Shown here: piece after piece, positions 5,424 through 9,582 of the stretch
Position numbering within the stretch: position 1 is the first letter of the stretch
Layout of the letters: every line of letters begins with the position of its first letter
NCBI GenBank assembly: GCA_022842255.1
Contig: JALHPW010000143.1
Location: 1-9,582 of the forward strand
DNA from: Saprospiraceae bacterium
GTDB lineage: Bacteria > Bacteroidota > Bacteroidia > Chitinophagales > Saprospiraceae
Direction: 5' to 3'
DNA length: 9,582 bases
The notes under the pieces: model-generated
Seen by the model: only the letters and a program-made list of their open reading frames with translations
Databases searched by the model: none
What the model was told of the DNA's origin: nothing
Translations under genes and position numbers: made by a program

Positions 5424-7238
5424 TTAGTAACCATAACGTTCCAGTAACTTTTCGACCCTTTTTTTAACATTTTGGTCCACCACCAATTCCGGCGCGTGAT
5501 GGGGCTTTATCCGGGCATCCAACACGAGCGGGCCATGACAGCCCCAATGTTTATGTTCGGTAAAAGAACGCACCCCGTGCACATCGTGACTGGGGTTGGC
5601 GCGGGTAAACGCCACCCAAACGAAGTTGTTGAGCGTAGCAGCCGTGAATGAGCTGTCGTCCACCAACAAAATCAAGGGAACCTGCTGTAAATCAAAGCGT
5701 TCCAGATATTGGCAAAGTTCGGCCACTTGCGCACGGGCCGTTTTTTCGACCTCAAATTTTGGCGCCCGAATGGCCAAAATACCTGGAAAACAGAAATTCG
5801 GTTCCATAAAACCCGGTGGAAGCGAGAAATTATCCGGCAACTCGGCTTTCAACGTTCGCCGCCGCTCGCCCCTACAAGCTGCAATCAGTTTCGAACCCGC
5901 ATTCCAGCCCGAACCGGAATAATCCAAGGTATCGATGGTGGTCTTGGTTTGGAAATGCAAATCGCGGGTAAAATCAACCCGCTCCAGGAAATGCTGGAAA
6001 AAATGCGCGATGTCGTGGGTATCCAGGTTCGGATCGTCGTCGCTGGCGGCAATGAACAGGAATTTGGCTAGGGAAGTCTGCCCAGAACCAATGATTCGGT
6101 TGGCAATGGTCAGGATCTCCTCTGGCACGCGCTCGCGGAACGGCATGTAACGCTCGTGCCCAATGGCGAGCAACAAGGGGTGCACGCCCGAAGCATCCAC
6201 CGCATGGATTTCTTTCAAACCCGGAAACTCTTGCGAAGCAAGCGGGGCCACCAATTCGTGGATGAGCCAGCCAAAACTGCTGTCCTCCATCGGCGGTCGG
6301 CCCACCACGCTAAAATGCCAAAGCGGGTCTTTGCGGTGCCACACCTTGTGTACCCGCATCACCGGAAAATCGTGGGTGAGGGAATAATAGCCCAGGTGAT
6401 CGCCAAAGGGACCTTCCGGTTTTTTGACGTTTTTCAGGATCTCGCCAGTGATGACAAAATCGGCATCCCCGCTCAAAAAATGCCCGTCGCGGTATTCGTA
6501 CCGAAACCGCCTCCCGGCCAACATCCCGGCAAAGGTCAGTTCGCTCAAACCCTCTGGCAAAGGCATGATCGCCGAAAAAGCGTGGCTCGGCGGACCACCC
6601 ACAAAAATGCTGCAGCGAAACGGCTGGTCCAGTTGGTTGTACTTGGTATGGTGGACGCCAATGCCTCGGTGAAGTTGGTAATGCAGCCCGATTTCCTCGT
6701 TTGCAATGTATTCGTTACCAGAAAGTTGGATGCGGTACATGCCCAAATTCGCGCCCATGGGGCCGGGCTTTTCGGGGTCCTCCGTGTACACCTGCGGCAT
6801 GGTGATAAAGGCCCCGCCGTCCATGGACCAGCTCTTGATTTGGGGGAGTTTGTCGATGGTGGTTTGTCCCCAGGTAACGGGACTGCCCAGCCAATTTTTC
6901 ATGGGTAGGGCCGACAAAGCCGTAAACGGCGCGCCGAGGTACCGACCCGGTTTTTTCAATAAATTGGCGGGATCTTTTTTGAGTTCGATGACCCGTTTTA
7001 CCCGTTCGAGGGTGTGGCGGAACAAAAATTCCGTGCGTTCGAAGGTGCCGTAAATATTGCTCACGGCCTGAAAGGGGCTTCCTTTTACCCGTTCAAACAG
7101 GATGGCAGGCCCCTGCCGGTCAAAAACCTGTCGGTGGATTTCGGCGATTTCCAGATCCGGATCGACTTCTTCCTGGATTCTCAACAGCTTTCCGTGGCGT
7201 TCCAAGTCGCGCACGGCATCTCTTAGGGAGGCGTACAT
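5424..7238 (-). CDS. UbiD-family prFMN-dependent decarboxylase
   Basis: 604 aa from the ATG at 7238 (MYASLRDAV). A longer in-frame TTG start at 7379 would translate the intergenic repeat and is rejected. UbiD hallmarks are in order: N-terminal VDPDLEIAEI (25-34), GANLGMYR (162-169), LHRG (189-192), PLPEG (226-230) and EGPFGDHLGYYS (275-286). By analogy with characterised UbiD/Fdc enzymes, Asn164, His190 and Glu229 would bind the metal-prFMN phosphate, and Arg169, Glu275 and Asp280 would form the catalytic ionic network, so it should be active. UbiD enzymes reversibly decarboxylate aromatic or alpha,beta-unsaturated acids. Since Bacteroidota use menaquinone, the likely substrate is a carboxynaphthoquinol of the futalosine route, though an unrelated aromatic acid is possible. 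The C-terminal 200 residues make it longer than E. coli UbiD (about 500 aa). The UbiX prenyltransferase that would supply prFMN is not in this window. Confidence 0.93.
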   Translation of the reverse strand: MYASLRDAVRDLERHGKLLRIQEEVDPDLEIAEIHRQVFDRQGPAILFERVKGSPFQAVSNIYGTFERTEFLFRHTLERVKRVIELKKDPANLLKKPGRYLGAPFTALSALPMKNWLGSPVTWGQTTIDKLPQIKSWSMDGGAFITMPQVYTEDPEKPGPMGANLGMYRIQLSGNEYIANEEIGLHYQLHRGIGVHHTKYNQLDQPFRCSIFVGGPPSHAFSAIMPLPEGLSELTFAGMLAGRRFRYEYRDGHFLSGDADFVITGEILKNVKKPEGPFGDHLGYYSLTHDFPVMRVHKVWHRKDPLWHFSVVGRPPMEDSSFGWLIHELVAPLASQEFPGLKEIHAVDASGVHPLLLAIGHERYMPFRERVPEEILTIANRIIGSGQTSLAKFLFIAASDDDPNLDTHDIAHFFQHFLERVDFTRDLHFQTKTTIDTLDYSGSGWNAGSKLIAACRGERRRTLKAELPDNFSLPPGFMEPNFCFPGILAIRAPKFEVEKTARAQVAELCQYLERFDLQQVPLILLVDDSSFTAATLNNFVWVAFTRANPSHDVHGVRSFTEHKHWGCHGPLVLDARIKPHHAPELVVDQNVKKRVEKLLERYGY

Positions 7239-7252
7239 AGCGGTGGGTTTTA

Positions 7253-7463
7253 AATATGAGTCCTCCCGAATTTTTACAACTCGAAAAAATAAACAGGAAA
7301 ACAGGAGAACGGAAGAACCGTAAAATGGAAAACCGCGCGTTTGGTTCGTGGAATCGGAAAAATTCTGCCCTTCTTCCAATCAAACGCCTCTTGGTTTTGC
7401 GGTTTTATATTCTCCGGTTCTCCTGTTTTGCTGTTTTTTTTCAAATACGAGAGGACTGATATT
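7253..7463. repeat. Long imperfect inverted repeat of degenerate 8-base units
   Basis: The ends match as inverted repeats: 7253-7268 against the reverse complement of 7448-7463, 14 of 16 bases. Inside, 7291-7343 aligns with the reverse complement of 7381-7436, with small gaps and the perfect 13-base core aaaacaggagaac (7298-7310). The spacer is roughly 7344-7380. Read on the T-rich strand, each arm is a run of degenerate octamers such as tccggttc, tcctgttt, tgctgttt. The element starts 15 bp upstream of the UbiD start and ends 3 bp before the stop of the TPR-like gene, so it fills the spacer between two minus-strand genes. It has no credible ORF. Confidence 0.75.
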
Positions 7464-7465
7464 CC

Positions 7466-8077
7466 CTACCGCATCGGCGGCTGCCGGCGTTTTCCACCTG
7501 GGCGGAAGCCTTTGCCACCCATCATGGCCATCATGCTTGGATTCATGGCTTGGCCTGCTTGTTTGAGTTGTTTTTCCACTTCCTTGATCTGCTCTTTGAG
7601 CATACCTTCGGTCACGTTGAGTTTTTTGAGCTCAGAAAAGTGGTTTTGGGCGGCCTTGATATTGTTTTTTCCAGCAGCGATCATGACCAGTTGAAGCATG
7701 GCCGCGCCGCGTTCGTTGTCGGAGGGAAGGCCCGATTCCAACGATTTCTTGATCCACATTTCAGCAGTGTTGAAATCGCGTTTTTGCATATAAAGCGCTC
7801 CGTAGGTCATGTAATACACGCCTTTGTAGCCCATGAGCAGGATTTTGGGAAAAAATGTAAGTTTGAGCCGCGCTTCTGCTTCGGCGAGTTGTTGTTTGGC
7901 CAACAGCTGGTTGGTAGAAAGAATGGTGCCGAGCATCAGGTAGCCCGCAAGTAAAATCACCCCGATGAGCAGAAAAGGGAATCCGTACCAAAAACCATAC
8001 GCACCCCAAAGTGCAATACCGCCCAAAATACCGCCCGCAATCAGGGCAAAACGCAAATAGATATTGATGACAAACAT
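7466..8077 (-). CDS. Two-helix membrane protein with TPR-like domain
   Basis: 203 aa from the ATG at 8077 (MFVINIYLRF). Upstream in-frame starts up to 8245 would add a polar, compositionally unrelated extension. Two hydrophobic helices (about 8-28 and 31-51) form an N-terminal hairpin in the inner membrane. They are followed by a helical region, 55-72, and a TPR-like stretch, 81-153, with paired helices and an ALYMQKRDFNTAEMWIKKSLE repeat-like unit. A short coiled coil (157-173) leads into a Met/Gly/Arg-rich tail (178-203) ending in RRQPPMR, which could contact nucleic acid or membrane. The cytosolic TPR domain suggests a scaffold role, but I recognise no specific function. A near-consensus -7 box (TACCTTCG, 8106-8113) lies 29 nt upstream. 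Confidence 0.78.
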   Translation of the reverse strand: MFVINIYLRFALIAGGILGGIALWGAYGFWYGFPFLLIGVILLAGYLMLGTILSTNQLLAKQQLAEAEARLKLTFFPKILLMGYKGVYYMTYGALYMQKRDFNTAEMWIKKSLESGLPSDNERGAAMLQLVMIAAGKNNIKAAQNHFSELKKLNVTEGMLKEQIKEVEKQLKQAGQAMNPSMMAMMGGKGFRPGGKRRQPPMR

Positions 8078-8105
8078 GAATAGGTGGGTTTGAAAAAATC
8101 GGGGG

Positions 8106-8113
8106 CGAAGGTA
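8106..8113 (-). promoter_or_regulatory. Possible -7 box for the TPR-like gene
   Basis: On the minus strand TACCTTCG differs from TAnnTTTG at one base and lies 29 nt upstream of the start. No -33 element at standard spacing is seen. Confidence 0.3.
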
Positions 8114-8291
8114 AGCGGTTTCGGCAAAGGGGATGGAGGAAAAAACCAAGTTGGGTATCCTTTTCACGCTTTTCGAAAAATGAGGAATGAACAGCGTCTG
8201 GTCATGGTGCATCTGTCTACTTTTTTGGATGTCCATTTGGACCATATTGGCAGTTCAACCTGATAACAAGCAGCAAGCCACCCCATCAGCG

Positions 8292-8299
8292 TATCTTTC
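8292..8299 (+). promoter_or_regulatory. Possible -7 box for the secreted Cys-rich protein
   Basis: TATCTTTC differs from TAnnTTTG only at the last base and ends 17 nt before the ATG at 8317. The -33 region has no TTG at suitable spacing. Confidence 0.3.
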
Positions 8300-8316
8300 C
8301 ATTACAATCTAAATTC

Positions 8317-9006
8317 ATGAAGATTAGCTTACACAAAACACTCTTTTTTGCGGCATTTGTAGGCTGGCTGGGTCCGATTTCAAGTGGCACACACTCTGGG
8401 GTATTCTTCGATCGTTTTTTGGGCTGCACCATGTGCACAACAGACGCTGGCAATATTTCAGCAAGCCTCCTCAACCTCTGCCCCAACGACATTGCCACGC
8501 TGCCAGATGCCACACAGACCAATCTGGACAACAACGATGTGTTGCAATACATCCTCTTTTCCGATCTAAACGATACCTTGGGCAGCATCCTCGGCACCAG
8601 TGTTACGCCCAACTTCTTTTTCAATCCGGCTACGATGCAGTTAGGCGCATCCTATTACATTGCCGCCATTGCGGGTGATAACCTTGGTGGCAATGTTGAT
8701 TTGAACGATGTATGCCTGGATATTTCCAATGCCATAGAAATCATCTGGAATCCCTTCCCATCAGTGACATTCTCGGTAGCCAATCCGAATGTCTGTGCCG
8801 GAGCCTGTACCGATGTCACCGCAACCTTCACGGGCACCCCTCCTTTTACACTGTATTACACTACCTCTGGCAATAATGACCCGACCATCCTGCTTTTCAC
8901 AGGTTTTACGGGTGTTTTTCAGGTTTGTGTCGATGCCGATGCATTGCCCGGCAGTTTTACACTACAATCCACTGATTTGGTGGATGCCTATTGTGGGTGT
9001 GAGTGA
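8317..9006 (+). CDS. Secreted single-module Cys-rich protein, Saprospiraceae surface type
   Basis: 229 aa. The N-terminus has basic residues and a hydrophobic segment (9-19), consistent with export, with cleavage perhaps near 20-28. The rest is one module: Cys-rich start (Cys37, Cys40), TDAGNISASLLNLCPNDIATL (42-62), DNNDVLQYILFSD (71-83), NPATMQLGASYYIAAIAG (103-120), DLNDVCLD (128-135), then a beta-sandwich half with VCAGACTDVTATFTGTPPFTLYY (159-181) and a CGC-E end. Modules of this kind normally occur in tandem in very large surface proteins with a type IX secretion C-terminal domain. Here there is one module and no C-terminal sorting domain, so it is either a minimal stand-alone version or the 5' remnant of a larger gene. 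There is no recognisable catalytic motif. Family recognition is from memory of the pattern, not from a search. Confidence 0.75.
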   Translation: MKISLHKTLFFAAFVGWLGPISSGTHSGVFFDRFLGCTMCTTDAGNISASLLNLCPNDIATLPDATQTNLDNNDVLQYILFSDLNDTLGSILGTSVTPNFFFNPATMQLGASYYIAAIAGDNLGGNVDLNDVCLDISNAIEIIWNPFPSVTFSVANPNVCAGACTDVTATFTGTPPFTLYYTTSGNNDPTILLFTGFTGVFQVCVDADALPGSFTLQSTDLVDAYCGCE

Positions 9007-9074
9007 ATCCCGAAGGTTTTCGCCGAGGGATAAAACCATTCCTTCCAAGCTCCGTTTTATACAGAAACCGTTTT

Positions 9075-9557
9075 ATGCCCGCACCTATCACCGCTGAAAA
9101 TTGGCCCACCATCCGCCGCAATTTCCGTTACGGATTTGCCACCAACCTGCACGTTTCCATCGCAACCGTAGGTGCCGATGGTCAGCCGCAAGTGACGCCG
9201 ATTGGCTCGTTTTTCCTCAACCGCGACGGGTTTTCGGGTTTCTATTTTGAAATTTTCACCTCCAGTATCCCCAAAAACGCGGCCGCCAACCCAAAGGTCT
9301 GCATCATGGCGGTGAACAGCGGCAGGTGGTACTGGCTGAAAAGCATGATTACCGGAAGGTTTGCCACGCCACCCATGACCAAAATCTATGGCACAATCGG
9401 GGAACGTCGCGCCCCTTCAGCCGATGAAATCGAACGTGGAAACCGCCGACTTGGCCGCATGAAATCCTTTCCCGGTGGCAAAAAACTGTTCGGCAACATG
9501 GCCTTTGTGCGGGAAGTACATTTTCATGCTTTTGAGGTGGCGAAATTGCCAGCATGA
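9075..9557 (+). CDS. Pyridoxamine-phosphate-oxidase-like FMN split-barrel protein
   Basis: 160 aa from the ATG at 9075 (MPAPITAENW). An in-frame GTG at 9003 overlaps the preceding stop and adds a basic, unrelated 24 residues, so it is rejected. The PNPOx-like split barrel is indicated by HVSIATVGADGQPQVTPIG (26-44), GFYFEIFTSSIPKNAAANP (55-73, the segment that usually contacts the FMN phosphate) and VCIMAVNSGRWYWL (75-88). These proteins bind FMN, sometimes F420 or heme, and act as small reductases or oxidases of unknown substrate. It is too short and too divergent to be PdxH itself. It is 68 bp downstream of the secreted module gene, with no evident promoter, so co-transcription is possible but functionally unexplained. 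Confidence 0.82.
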   Translation: MPAPITAENWPTIRRNFRYGFATNLHVSIATVGADGQPQVTPIGSFFLNRDGFSGFYFEIFTSSIPKNAAANPKVCIMAVNSGRWYWLKSMITGRFATPPMTKIYGTIGERRAPSADEIERGNRRLGRMKSFPGGKKLFGNMAFVREVHFHAFEVAKLPA

Positions 9558-9582
9558 TTGGGTTTGTTTTTGAGCTAAAAAG

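Noticed and set aside
6156..6908. 250 aa plus-strand ORF opposite the UbiD gene
   Set aside because: Lies wholly antisense to a strongly conserved coding region; its long open frame reflects the codon bias of the real gene, and it shows no recognisable domain.
5424..7379. 651 aa UbiD with a 47-residue N-terminal extension from a TTG start
   Set aside because: The extension translates the intergenic octamer repeat (SSVLLFSCLFF); the conserved family N-terminus begins at MYASLRDAV (7238).
8231..8242. Small palindrome gtccatttggac in the divergent spacer
   Set aside because: Arms of only 5 bp are expected by chance and it is not placed at a recognised promoter element.

Overview
The window looks like chromosomal DNA from a member of the Bacteroidota, probably Saprospiria (Haliscomenobacter/Lewinella-like). 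Three things support this. There are short lipoprotein leaders with FFSC or FIAC lipoboxes. There are -7 boxes of the Bacteroidota type TAnnTTTG in front of several genes. There is also a secreted protein built from a Cys-rich module of the kind I associate with giant surface proteins of Saprospiraceae. Assignment to the class is inference; no rRNA or other strong marker is present.

Layout. Positions 1-218 are non-coding and hold two REP-like palindromes. On the minus strand follow an S41-type lipoprotein (219-1226), a roughly 130 bp MITE-like inverted repeat (1244-1373) and a small outer-membrane-barrel-like protein (1400-2218). A 201 bp divergent promoter region leads to a plus-strand exported proline-iminopeptidase-like hydrolase (2420-3373). 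This converges, 8 bp apart, with a minus-strand AAA_14/DUF4143 ATPase (3382-4515) whose promoter carries a perfect 10 bp dyad. Next come a terminator (4683-4718) and tRNA-Glu(TTC) (4734-4805), both on the minus strand. They are followed by a small lipoprotein (4929-5363), a UbiD-family decarboxylase (5424-7238) and a two-helix membrane protein with a TPR-like domain (7466-8077), all minus strand. The gap 7239-7465 is almost entirely one long imperfect inverted repeat built of degenerate 8-base units. The right end has two plus-strand genes: a single-module secreted Cys-rich protein (8317-9006) and an FMN-split-barrel (PNPOx-like) protein (9075-9557).

Function. This looks like a set of mostly independent housekeeping or envelope genes, not one dedicated system. 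Two exported hydrolases, two lipoproteins and a barrel point to the cell envelope. The UbiD homologue points to prFMN-dependent aromatic decarboxylation, possibly in menaquinone synthesis, but no partner gene is nearby. I found no CRISPR array, transposase, phage gene or recognisable defence operon.

The most unusual content is in the spacers. Three different families of dyad-symmetric repeats (1-90, 1244-1373, 7253-7463) lie strictly between genes, and the second and third nearly fill their gaps. The single-module secreted protein and the dyad over the ATPase promoter are the next most interesting items. No intergenic stretch exceeds 300 bp. The gaps 4516-4733 and 8078-8316 hold only the promoter, dyad and terminator elements listed.
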